Source of the DNA: Sphingobacterium chuzhouense
GTDB taxonomy: Bacteria > Bacteroidota > Bacteroidia > Sphingobacteriales > Sphingobacteriaceae
Direction: 5' to 3'
Assembly: GCF_014692525.1 (NCBI RefSeq)
Contig: NZ_JACNYL010000002.1
Span: 620,001-684,000, forward strand
DNA length: 64,000 nt
Positions within the stretch are counted from its first letter, which is position 1. Every line of letters begins with the position of its first letter. The position numbers and the translations under genes are program-made. The notes under the pieces are model-generated. The model saw only the letters and a program-made list of their open reading frames with translations, had not been told where the DNA came from and ran no database searches. Below are positions 36,689 through 44,469 of this stretch, piece by piece.

Positions 36689-36718
36689 AAAAAACAAAAG
36701 AGGTCAAATGACCTCTTT
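36689..36718 (-). terminator. Terminator of tRNA-Leu
   Basis: A 9-bp perfect stem (AAAGAGGTC / GACCTCTTT) with a four-base loop lies 20 bases past the tRNA 3' end. On the minus strand it continues as TTTTGTTTTTTACT. Confidence 0.85.
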
Positions 36719-36738
36719 AACAGTTAATTATTTGAGTG

Positions 36739-36822
36739 TGCCCAGGAGCAGATTCGAACTGCCACGCCCTTGCGAGCGCCACCCCCTCAAGATGGTGCGT
36801 CTACCAATTTCGCCACCTGGGC
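36739..36822 (-). tRNA. tRNA-Leu (anticodon GAG)
   Basis: An 84-base class II tRNA. The acceptor stem is GCCCAGG paired with CCTGGGC, with discriminator A. The anticodon stem is CCATC/GGTGG (one U-G) around loop TTGAGGG, giving anticodon GAG for CUC and CUU codons. A long variable arm (CGCTCGCAAGGGCG) and TTCGAATC T-loop are present. The 3' CCA is not encoded and must be added by enzyme. The gene is alone, with a TAnnTTTG box upstream and a terminator downstream. Confidence 0.95.
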
Positions 36823-36832
36823 ATTGCGTTAG

Positions 36833-36840
36833 CAAAAGTA
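36833..36840 (-). promoter_or_regulatory. -7 box for tRNA-Leu
   Basis: TACTTTTG on the minus strand fits TAnnTTTG, 11 bases before the mature 5' end. This leaves room for a very short 5' leader. Confidence 0.5.
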
Positions 36841-36884
36841 ATGCTTTTTAAGACATTTGAGAAAGATTTTCGGCAATTTTGCGA

Positions 36885-37763
36885 TTATTTCTGTAAGTTA
36901 TTGTCTATCAAAGTCTGAATAATTCCATCTACTAGACCAACCCTGGGAGCGACGATATTCTTCAAACGACCTACTTTCATAATGGTGAGGAAAATCTCTG
37001 CAGCCGGAATAATAACGTCAGCCCTATCCTGCTTCAATCCTAGTACATGAATACGGTCTTTAAGGGAATAAGCATTCAAATGCTGATAAATAGCCCTAAG
37101 CTTTGCATAAGACATCGGTTTGTCGGCTTTATCATTGGCTATCCGTGAAAGCTTATTGATATTTCCCCCCGTTCCGATACCATATATATGTTTGTATTTT
37201 TTAGTATGATCTCTTACCCATTGTTTCATATCATCCCAAGTATCGGGACTGTCTTGATTGTCCAATATTCGTATAGTCCCTAAATTAAAAGATTTGGAAG
37301 CCACAAGCTTCCCATCTGCAAAAAGAGAAATCTCCGTACTTCCTCCTCCCACATCAATATAGAGATAAACTTTATCAGCGTCCATCTTATCTTGGAGGTG
37401 GCTATTATAAATAATTTTAGCTTCCTTACCCCCATCTATGATTTGGATATCGACCCCTACCTTTCTACATGCTTTTACAATATCCGCTCCATTGTCCGCA
37501 TCCCTCATAGCGGAAGTAGCACAAGCCATATAGTCGGAAACACGATAAACGTCCATTAAATTGCGAAAAGCTTGCATGGTTTTCACCATATTATCAAATT
37601 TTGGTTTTGATATATGATGATCTATAAATGCGTCATCCCCTAAACGCAATGGTACACGGATAAGTGCCTCTTTTTTAAATTCAACAGGTTTAGTTTCAGG
37701 GTTAACCTCTGCAATCAATAATCTAACAGCGTTAGATCCGATGTCTATAGCTCCGTATCTCAC
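36885..37763 (-). CDS. Ppx/GppA-family phosphatase, short form
   Basis: A 292-residue member of the actin-like exopolyphosphatase/pppGpp phosphatase family. The N-terminal ATP-fold motif AIDIGSNAVRLLIAE, YIDVGGGSTEISLF and GIGTGGNINKLSRIA are conserved. Proteobacterial Ppx and GppA are about 500 residues with a C-terminal HD-like domain; here only the two-lobe actin-like core is present, as in short-form Ppx proteins of Bacteroidota and Actinobacteria. It should hydrolyse polyphosphate or pppGpp in the cytoplasm. Its start faces the arginase-family gene across a 137-base A/T-rich divergent gap. Confidence 0.9.
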   Translation of the reverse strand: MRYGAIDIGSNAVRLLIAEVNPETKPVEFKKEALIRVPLRLGDDAFIDHHISKPKFDNMVKTMQAFRNLMDVYRVSDYMACATSAMRDADNGADIVKACRKVGVDIQIIDGGKEAKIIYNSHLQDKMDADKVYLYIDVGGGSTEISLFADGKLVASKSFNLGTIRILDNQDSPDTWDDMKQWVRDHTKKYKHIYGIGTGGNINKLSRIANDKADKPMSYAKLRAIYQHLNAYSLKDRIHVLGLKQDRADVIIPAAEIFLTIMKVGRLKNIVAPRVGLVDGIIQTLIDNNLQK

Positions 37764-37900
37764 AGATAATTTTTTTGATGGTGTTAATTATAACTTTAAT
37801 AATGCACAATATTAACAAATCCAATATTAATATTGTATTAAGTTAATGTATCTATTTTATTCTTTCTATTATCTTTACAAAAAAATCAAATCGTTACTCT

Positions 37901-38980
37901 ATGTCTACAAAAGAACACAAAATAGCAAGTTTTGATCCATCACAACCGGGATTGGCTGACGCCAGTATCTATGGTTTACCTTTTACTGCGGATGAAAGCG
38001 AAATTATCGTCGTCCCAGTTCCTTGGGAAGTAACCGTGAGTTATGGTGCAGGAGCGTCACTAGGTCCAGAAGCTATTATGGAAGCGTCCTTTCAAGTAGA
38101 CTTACTTCATCAGGAGTTTCCCGATCTATGGAAACTCGGCATTTACATGGACGAAGCTCCTGAGCATTGGATATCCAATAGCGAACGTTACAAAGAGTTA
38201 GCCCAACCGATTATAGAAGCCCTGGAAGCAGGAAAGAATATTCAACAAAGCCCCGAACTACAAGCAGATTTAGCCATTATCAATGAAGCTTGTGAGACTT
38301 TGAATAATGCTTTACATCAACGTGTATCAAATTGGCTGGAAATGGGAAAAAAGGTGATCCTACTTGGCGGCGACCATTCTACTCCGTTAGGTTATTACCG
38401 TGCTTTGTCAGAAAGATATGACGATTTCGGTATCCTTCATTTCGACGCACACATGGACTTGCGCATCGCGTACGAAGGTTTTACCTATTCACATGCCTCT
38501 ATTATGTATAACGCCATTCAGTTGCCTCAAGTCAGCAAATTGGTCCAAGTAGGGATACGTGATTTTTGTGAACAAGAAGTTTCCGTTGTAAAATCATCTG
38601 GAAAAGTACATGTTTTCACAGATTCAGATCTCAAAGCAAAACAATTTGAGGGAAAAACATGGCGCCAACAAGTAGATGAAATTATTAATTTACTTCCAAA
38701 CAATGTCGCCGTAAGCTTCGATATTGACGCCCTATATCGTTGGTACTGTCCGAACACCGGAACACCCGTTCCAGGAGGGCTATCATACGAACAAGTGACC
38801 TATATGCTAAACGTTCTGGCTAATTCCGACAAACACATTATTGGAATTGACCTAGTCGAAGTATCACCCGGCGAGACCGATGAATGGGATGGGAATGTGG
38901 GTGCACGTCTCTTATTCCACCTTTGTGGTGTATTAGCAAAAAACAACGGATTAAATACCGGTACCCCTCTTACCTTTTAA
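37901..38980 (+). CDS. Arginase/agmatinase-family metallohydrolase
   Basis: A 359-residue enzyme of the ureohydrolase family with all manganese ligands: GGDHS (His159), FDAHMD (Asp182, His184, Asp186) and SFDIDALY (Asp274, Asp276). The segment YRWYCPNTGTPVPGG is a Bacteroidota variant of the usual family loop. The family cleaves arginine, agmatine, guanidinobutyrate or formimidoylglutamate; the exact substrate is not readable. It is longer than typical agmatinases by about 50 residues, mainly an insert around 85-140 rich in helix. A near-consensus TATCTTTA lies at 37870-37877, and a hairpin terminator follows the stop. Confidence 0.88.
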   Translation: MSTKEHKIASFDPSQPGLADASIYGLPFTADESEIIVVPVPWEVTVSYGAGASLGPEAIMEASFQVDLLHQEFPDLWKLGIYMDEAPEHWISNSERYKELAQPIIEALEAGKNIQQSPELQADLAIINEACETLNNALHQRVSNWLEMGKKVILLGGDHSTPLGYYRALSERYDDFGILHFDAHMDLRIAYEGFTYSHASIMYNAIQLPQVSKLVQVGIRDFCEQEVSVVKSSGKVHVFTDSDLKAKQFEGKTWRQQVDEIINLLPNNVAVSFDIDALYRWYCPNTGTPVPGGLSYEQVTYMLNVLANSDKHIIGIDLVEVSPGETDEWDGNVGARLLFHLCGVLAKNNGLNTGTPLTF

Positions 38981-38995
38981 AAAATATTATTCCCT

Positions 38996-39027
38996 AAGGC
39001 AGGCTACTGTCTGCCTTTCTGGTATTT
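38996..39027 (+). terminator. Terminator after the arginase-family gene
   Basis: AAGGCAG at 38996-39002 pairs with CTGCCTT at 39011-39017 around an eight-base loop. A T-rich stretch (TCTGGTATTTTT) follows, making this a moderate intrinsic terminator. Confidence 0.6.
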
Positions 39028-39080
39028 TTCTCCCCATTCTTTTCTTGCCTTATGGCAAGACGTTCCCTCCCCCAAGCGCT

Positions 39081-39088
39081 TATCTTTG
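39081..39088 (+). promoter_or_regulatory. -7 box for the glyoxalase-fold gene
   Basis: TATCTTTG fits TAnnTTTG and ends 23 bases before the ATG at 39112. It lies inside the upstream in-frame extension from 39052, which therefore is probably untranslated. Confidence 0.5.
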
Positions 39089-39111
39089 ATGTAAACAAAA
39101 CATCTAAAATC

Positions 39112-39552
39112 ATGACAAGACTACACGCTTACCTTAACTTTAATGGAAACTGCGAAGAAGCTTTTCAGTTTTACCAAACTGTTTTCGGCGGACCACTATT
39201 AGGAATCCATCGATTTGGAGATATGCCCGCCGATCCTAATTTTAGTGTTCCGGAGACAGACAAGAACAAAATCATGCACACGGCATTACAAATTAACGAA
39301 CATGCGATGATCATGGGTTCAGACTGTATCGAGAGTTTTGGTCAAAAAGCTGTATTTGGCACAGCCAACTATATTATGCTAGATACCGATTCACCCGAAC
39401 AGGCTCGAGAACTACACGACAAACTCAGTGTAAATGCCCAAACAATGGAAATGGATATAGGTGAAACATTCTTCGCCGAGCTGTTCTCTTCCTTTATAGA
39501 CCAATTTGGTATTGCTTGGATGGTTCATTACGAAGGTAACAAAACAATGTAA
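39112..39552 (+). CDS. PhnB-like glyoxalase-fold protein
   Basis: A 146-residue single-domain VOC protein of the PhnB/YjdN type. It opens with TRLHAYLNFNGNCEEAFQFYQTVFGG and ends with FFAELFSSFIDQFGIAWMVHYEG, the typical pair of beta-alpha-beta motifs; the central MIMGSD strand is also conserved. Function is unknown for this branch. The frame is open back to an ATG at 39052, but the family's usual N-terminus and the promoter box at 39081 favour the ATG at 39112. It stands alone between the arginase-family gene and the HU gene. Confidence 0.87.
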   Translation: MTRLHAYLNFNGNCEEAFQFYQTVFGGPLLGIHRFGDMPADPNFSVPETDKNKIMHTALQINEHAMIMGSDCIESFGQKAVFGTANYIMLDTDSPEQARELHDKLSVNAQTMEMDIGETFFAELFSSFIDQFGIAWMVHYEGNKTM

Positions 39553-39746
39553 TAATCGATCTGGGCTTCAAAGGCTTATTCTTTAAGGAAAAGGAAAAAA
39601 AATTATTATTCTTTAGGATTAATTTTGGTTTAAACGATATTATATTTATATTCGAACCGAGAGCAACGATAAGCCTAATATGCAACTATAGAAGGGTAGG
39701 ATATAGATAGTTGAGAGATAAAAAATGAATATTGTTATCTAAAATT

Positions 39747-39754
39747 TACATTTG
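39747..39754 (+). promoter_or_regulatory. -7 box for the HU gene
   Basis: TACATTTG matches TAnnTTTG, 47 bases before the ATG. Leader length about 40 bases. The 249 bases upstream hold nothing else recognisable. Confidence 0.5.
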
Positions 39755-39801
39755 TGGCATAGAATTAGTACATACACTATAAATCTTAAACTTGAATAAT
39801 A

Positions 39802-40098
39802 ATGAACAAAACAGACTTGATTAAGCATATTGCCAGCGAGGCTGGAATTACGCAGTCACAAGCAGAGAAAGCCGTTAACAGTTTTACAGGAGCTGTATCC
39901 TCATCGTTAGCAAAAGGCGAAAACGTTACCTTAATTGGTTTCGGGACTTTTGGTATATCTGATCGTGCTGCTCGCAACGGTAGAAACCCACAAACTGGTG
40001 CTACTATCAAAATAGCTGCGAAAAAACTTCCTAAATTTACAGCAGGTAAAGCCCTTAAGGAAGCAGTAGATGCTCCCAAAAAAGGAAAGAAAAAATAG
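39802..40098 (+). CDS. HU-family DNA-binding protein
   Basis: A 98-residue nucleoid protein that bends and packages DNA as a dimer. The start [25 protein letters not shown] and the flexible-arm region [30 protein letters not shown] follow the HU consensus, including the conserved RNP. The extra basic tail (PKKGKKK) beyond the normal 90 residues is common in Bacteroidota HU proteins. It is monocistronic with its own promoter box and one of the strongest terminators in the window. Confidence 0.95.
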   Translation: MNKTDLIKHIASEAGITQSQAEKAVNSFTGAVSSSLAKGENVTLIGFGTFGISDRAARNGRNPQTGATIKIAAKKLPKFTAGKALKEAVDAPKKGKKK

Positions 40099-40111
40099 GA
40101 AAATTGTGTTC

Positions 40112-40148
40112 AAAAAAAATAGGGAGCTTCGGCTCCCTATTTTTTTTT
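40112..40148. terminator. Strong bidirectional terminator after the HU gene
   Basis: AAAAAAAATAGGGAGC pairs perfectly with GCTCCCTATTTTTTTT around a stable TTCG tetraloop (40128-40131). Both strands end in a T-run, so it can also stop minus-strand transcription from the candidate RNA at 40152-40436. Confidence 0.95.
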
Positions 40149-40151
40149 GAA

Positions 40152-40422
40152 CAACTTACGGCAGCCCCGTATGACGTGTATACTTAGCGGATTTTAACGA
40201 GGCTGCGTAAGTTGGGGATCTTTATCGGCTTTAACAGTGGTAGGGAAGTCTATGTGTTTTCTCCGCTCATACCGGGCTGTGTATCATAAAGTTTGTGTTG
40301 TAGACACACTACAAACGGACACATAGACTGCTACCACCTATCACCAAATGATTCTTCCATTCTACTTTTTATCAATATATAAAGAACAATTCGATAGTAA
40401 GAGAGTAAACTCCCCCTTTCTG
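40152..40422 (-). ncRNA. Candidate structured non-coding RNA
   Basis: This 476-base gap (40099-40574) has no protein gene but strong pairing. CAACTTACGgCAGCC (40152-40166) pairs with GGCTGCGTAAGTTG (40201-40214): 14 bp with one bulge. GTGGTAG (40237-40243) pairs with CTACCAC (40331-40337), and across a small internal loop AGTCTATGTGT (40247-40257) pairs with its complement (40319-40329). An inner 6-bp hairpin is at 40298-40314. On the minus strand a TATTTTTG box (40429-40436) and the HU terminator would bound a transcript of about 310 bases. I do not recognise a known family; strand and identity are inferred, and a DNA-level repeat is the alternative. Confidence 0.45.
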
Positions 40423-40428
40423 ACGTTT

Positions 40429-40436
40429 CAAAAATA
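40429..40436 (-). promoter_or_regulatory. Possible -7 box for the candidate RNA
   Basis: TATTTTTG on the minus strand fits TAnnTTTG and points into the base-paired region. No -33 element was identified; chance occurrence in A/T-rich DNA is possible. Confidence 0.3.
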
Positions 40437-40574
40437 TTAAGCAAATCTTTTTATAAGATTAACATTCAGTTCAACCTTAGCCAACTATCTAGTTACATAA
40501 ATGCACATATTCGGTTTGCATGGACTAAGATATACGGTACATTTCAAATATACAACATATTTTATTAAAAGCAA

Positions 40575-41105
40575 ATGTTTATTAAATTTTATTTATATAA
40601 TATTTGCGCAAACAATGATTCTATTTGCGATGTGCTACGTATTAACCGGGATATACTTATTAGCATCGGCGCCGAACTTCGTGCCCGACGCGAAGCATTG
40701 TCTTTCTCACAGAATGACATCGCTAATATGACAGGACTTACTGTCAATACTGTCTCTGCCTTAGAAAAAGGAAAGGGCTCTACATTAAACAATTTCTTAC
40801 TTATTTGTCGTGCCCTAAAAATACAACCCAAGGATGTTTTTGCAAATGATATAGATCTAACACCGCTCTACACATTACCTCCATCAACGAAGCGTCGAAT
40901 CGATATTACTAAAAAACTCGACGAACTAGTCAATAACAGCGATTTCTTTTATACACCGAAACGCGTCGCAGAAGTTATCGAAAAGTTAGAATCAGACAAA
41001 AGCGAGAGCAACAAATTCTCGGTTTACCTCACAGGTTACTGTAAAGAAGGAGAATTGGAATATATTAAGGAGGGTAACATCAAACGCTACGTAAAAAAGA
41101 AATAA
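40575..41105 (+). CDS. XRE-family helix-turn-helix regulator
   Basis: A 176-residue DNA-binding protein with a Cro/C1-type helix-turn-helix at about 31-90 (IGAELRARREALSFSQNDIANMTGLTVNTVSALEKGKG). The C-terminal half is not recognised and ends in a lysine-rich tail (KRYVKKK); a segment FSVYLTGYCKEGELEYIKEGNIKRY resembles the HipA-type or phosphorylation-linked small domains seen in some XRE proteins, which is a weak hint only. The first 25 residues before the HTH are atypical, so the true start may be downstream. It reads towards the second susC gene 220 bases away and may regulate it. XRE proteins are unusual partners for SusCD. Confidence 0.8.
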   Translation: MFIKFYLYNICANNDSICDVLRINRDILISIGAELRARREALSFSQNDIANMTGLTVNTVSALEKGKGSTLNNFLLICRALKIQPKDVFANDIDLTPLYTLPPSTKRRIDITKKLDELVNNSDFFYTPKRVAEVIEKLESDKSESNKFSVYLTGYCKEGELEYIKEGNIKRYVKKK

Positions 41106-41221
41106 AACATAAATTTCACCCTCTCCCCTCTCGCAACAACTGATTTACCACTATCCTACAACGTATTAAAAATAATTGCATAACAAACTAAATAAAGACT
41201 ACTAAATCTATATATATTATT

Positions 41222-41229
41222 TATATTTG
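41222..41229 (+). promoter_or_regulatory. -7 box for the second susCD pair
   Basis: TATATTTG fits TAnnTTTG, 96 bases before the susC ATG, giving a leader of about 90 bases. Long leaders are common for SusC genes in Bacteroidota. Confidence 0.5.
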
Positions 41230-41325
41230 CACCTCAATTAAAGAGAGTAACACAAACTGGTCTTCTGCGATACCAGCAAATATGTACTCAAAAAGCAAAC
41301 AATATTAATTTTAAATGCCGTACTT

Positions 41326-44300
41326 ATGTCTAGAATTACAACATGTTTTTATGCCCATCTGACACTTGTATTGTTTTTGGTTCCTTGGCTGTCCCTTACC
41401 GCCCAGACCCGTACCATACAAGGAACAGTTAAAGATACTTTTACTGGGCAACCATTAGCCGGAGTAAGTGTCCAGGTTTCCGATCAATTGAATAGCACAT
41501 CCACCCAAGTGGATGGACGTTATAGTATAGAAGTTGACGACACTGCCGTTGAACTGATATTTTCATATCTGGGTTATGACACGCAACGTCTCCCGCTCAC
41601 TTCTTCCACAATTGACGTATCGATGGAAGCGTCAAGTAAGGACTTAGATGAGGTCGTAGTTGTAGCTTATGGAACTTCGCGCAGAGGAAATATCACAGGA
41701 TCCGTCAGCACGATTAACAACAAACAGCTTGAAAATCGGCAAGTTTCTGACATTTCAAAAGCTTTTGAAGGACAAGTTCCCGGATTACAGTCCGTGGCTT
41801 CGTCGGGGCAACCCGGCACAGGGGCTACCATCCGTATCCGCGGAATCGGGTCGATCAATGCATCAGCCGATCCGCTCTATGTTGTCGACGGCAGCCCGTA
41901 TATGGGGGATATCAACGCTATTAATCCGAATGATATCCAATCCGTCAGCGTATTAAAGGACGCAGCTTCAAGTGCACTCTATGGTTCACGAGGTGCAAAT
42001 GGTGTCATCATCATTACGACGAAAAGTGGACACGCAAGTGAAAAAGCAGCTATTAACGTCAATTTTACCCAAGGCGCCACAAGTCGAGCAGTAAAAGATT
42101 ACGAACAGGTAACAACGGACGAGTATTTTATGCTTTACTGGGAAGCCCTTCGCAATAAGAATCTTTCCAGCAACCTCACCCCGGAACAGGCTGCCCGAAA
42201 TGCAAGTAGTACATTACTCACCGATTTAAATATTAATCCTTATGGACCGGATTATCCACAGCCAATTGGGCTCGATGGACAATTGGCGCCGGGAGCTAAA
42301 CCTTTATGGAACGACAACTGGGCGGACGTATTACAACGTATAGGCAGCCGCACACAAGCTGATCTCAATTTGAGCGGTGGTGGCGAAAACCATACCTACT
42401 TTATCTCGGGTGGTTATTTGAACGAAAACGGAATCGCTATTGAATCCGGCTATCGGCGCTATAACATTCGTTCAAATATCGATGCGAAACTACGTCCTTG
42501 GCTGAATGCCGGAGTTAACTTTGCCGGAAGTAGTTCACTGCAGAAATACCCCCAATCGGAAGATAGCAACACAGCCAACATTATTAATTTCTCCAGGCTT
42601 GTGCCCTCTTTTTACCCTTATTATAAACGAAACCCAGATGGCAGTTACGAGACGGATGCGTATGATAATAAAATTTGGGATTTTGGTGACTACCGCCCTA
42701 GCGGAGCTACTCCTCGAAACAATTTGGCTGCATCCCTCCCGCTGGATAAAAACGATATTCTCCGAGAAAACGTTTCCACTCGGGCATATTTAGAGGCCGT
42801 ATTGCACCCGGCATTAAAATTTCGATCTACCTATAGCGTGGATTACATCAACGCCAATACCCACGATTACACCAATCCACTCTACGGTAATTCAGTCGAT
42901 CGCGGAGGGACTGTATATAAATCCAACGTACGTACCGTAGGGCAGACCTGGAATAATATCTTGACTTTCGACAAGCAATTTGAAGATCACCATCTCAATG
43001 TGCTAGCTGGACACGAATATTATGATTTCCATTCCGCCAACATTAGTGGAGATCGTGAACGTTTCGTATTGCCTGGATTCTATGAGCCTGTCGCCGCATC
43101 ACAATTGAATTCATTTACGGGGTCAGCCTCCGATTATAGATTATTGAGTTTCTTAGGTCGGGCAGAATATAATTACCTGAACCGTTATCATCTTTCCGCT
43201 TCTTTGAGAACCGATGGTTCATCGCGATTTGCTCCAGAAAGTCGATGGGGTACATTTTGGTCTATCGGTGGATCATGGAAAATTGCGGAAGAAAGCTTTT
43301 TTCAAGACCAGACACTTATTAACCAGTTAACGTTACGTGCCAGCTATGGCGGACAAGGCAATGATAATCTCGGAACGTACTATGCTCATCAGGGTTTGTA
43401 CACGATAGCGAATAATTTAGGTAAAGGAGGTACCGTAACAAACCGTCTCCCTACACCGGATTTAAAATGGGAGACAAATCTCAATTTTAACATCGGTTTG
43501 GATGTTGCTATACTTCAAAATCGGATTTCGTTGTCTGCAGAATACTTTAATAGACAGAGTAAGGATCTTTTGTTTACCATGCCGCTACCGCTGTCATCAG
43601 GCTATACCGGATATGACGCAAATATCGGCTCCATGAAAAATACTGGTTTCGATATAGATTTACGCACGATACCCGTTAGAACTGCAGATTTTCGGTGGAA
43701 TCTAGATGTGAACTTTTCACATTATCGCAATCAGATAACGGAACTTCCTACGGAAAACAACGAGCCGCTAGATGCTGGAAATAAACTTTTACGCATAGGT
43801 GGTTCCATTTATGACTTTTATATACCGCAATGGGCAGGAGTAAATCCAGAAAATGGAAATCCGCTGTGGTATCTAGCCGATGAGGACGGCAACAGAAGCG
43901 ACGAAACAACCTCCGTCCATGGCGATGCGGGACGCTTTATACAAGGCAGTTCATTACCAAAACTCGTGGGCGGAGTAAACAACAGTTTTTCTTATAAAAA
44001 CATAGATTTTTCTGCATTGCTAAGCTTTAGTATCGGTGGACAGATTTTAGATAATGATTATCTGATGATTATGCATAATGGCAATACGCCTGGCCGCGCC
44101 TGGAGTAAGGAGATCTTAAACCGCTGGACACCCGAAAATACAGAAACTGATGTACCTCGCTTGACCACAGATAATTTGAGTTGGACGGCCACTTCCTCCC
44201 GCTTTCTCTACAGTGGAACGTATGCTCGTTTGAAGAACGTAAGTATTGGTTATACGGTGCCCCAATCCATACTATCACGCATAGGGATAAGTAGCTTGCG

Positions 44301-44439
44301 GGTCTTTGCGCTTGCAGAAAACTTATTTACTTTTTACGGACATAAAGGAATGGATCCCGAGCAAACGGTAAATGGAGCAACTTATTATAGATATCCCGCT
44401 ATCCGTACTATTTCCGGCGGGTTACAACTGGGTTTATAA
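41326..44439 (+). CDS. SusC/RagA TonB-dependent transporter
   Basis: An outer membrane importer of 1037 residues: signal peptide (about 1-27, LVLFLVPWLSLTAQ), carboxypeptidase-regulatory-like domain (about 29-100, GTVKDTFTGQPLAGVSVQV), TonB-box-like region LDEVVVVAYG, plug with GQPGTGATIRIRGIGSI and VDGSPYMGDI, and a barrel ending GGLQLGL. It lacks the STN domain present in the first SusC, so it should not signal through an ECF/FecR pair, and none is adjacent. Its SusD partner follows after 30 bases. No glycoside hydrolase or peptidase accompanies the pair, so the substrate is unknown. Confidence 0.95.
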   Translation: MSRITTCFYAHLTLVLFLVPWLSLTAQTRTIQGTVKDTFTGQPLAGVSVQVSDQLNSTSTQVDGRYSIEVDDTAVELIFSYLGYDTQRLPLTSSTIDVSMEASSKDLDEVVVVAYGTSRRGNITGSVSTINNKQLENRQVSDISKAFEGQVPGLQSVASSGQPGTGATIRIRGIGSINASADPLYVVDGSPYMGDINAINPNDIQSVSVLKDAASSALYGSRGANGVIIITTKSGHASEKAAINVNFTQGATSRAVKDYEQVTTDEYFMLYWEALRNKNLSSNLTPEQAARNASSTLLTDLNINPYGPDYPQPIGLDGQLAPGAKPLWNDNWADVLQRIGSRTQADLNLSGGGENHTYFISGGYLNENGIAIESGYRRYNIRSNIDAKLRPWLNAGVNFAGSSSLQKYPQSEDSNTANIINFSRLVPSFYPYYKRNPDGSYETDAYDNKIWDFGDYRPSGATPRNNLAASLPLDKNDILRENVSTRAYLEAVLHPALKFRSTYSVDYINANTHDYTNPLYGNSVDRGGTVYKSNVRTVGQTWNNILTFDKQFEDHHLNVLAGHEYYDFHSANISGDRERFVLPGFYEPVAASQLNSFTGSASDYRLLSFLGRAEYNYLNRYHLSASLRTDGSSRFAPESRWGTFWSIGGSWKIAEESFFQDQTLINQLTLRASYGGQGNDNLGTYYAHQGLYTIANNLGKGGTVTNRLPTPDLKWETNLNFNIGLDVAILQNRISLSAEYFNRQSKDLLFTMPLPLSSGYTGYDANIGSMKNTGFDIDLRTIPVRTADFRWNLDVNFSHYRNQITELPTENNEPLDAGNKLLRIGGSIYDFYIPQWAGVNPENGNPLWYLADEDGNRSDETTSVHGDAGRFIQGSSLPKLVGGVNNSFSYKNIDFSALLSFSIGGQILDNDYLMIMHNGNTPGRAWSKEILNRWTPENTETDVPRLTTDNLSWTATSSRFLYSGTYARLKNVSIGYTVPQSILSRIGISSLRVFALAENLFTFYGHKGMDPEQTVNGATYYRYPAIRTISGGLQLGL

Positions 44440-44469
44440 ATCTTGATATAAGAATTAAAAAAATAAAAA

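Noticed and set aside
39052..39111. N-terminal extension of the glyoxalase-fold protein
   Set aside because: The extension contains a TAnnTTTG promoter box and does not fit the family N-terminus.
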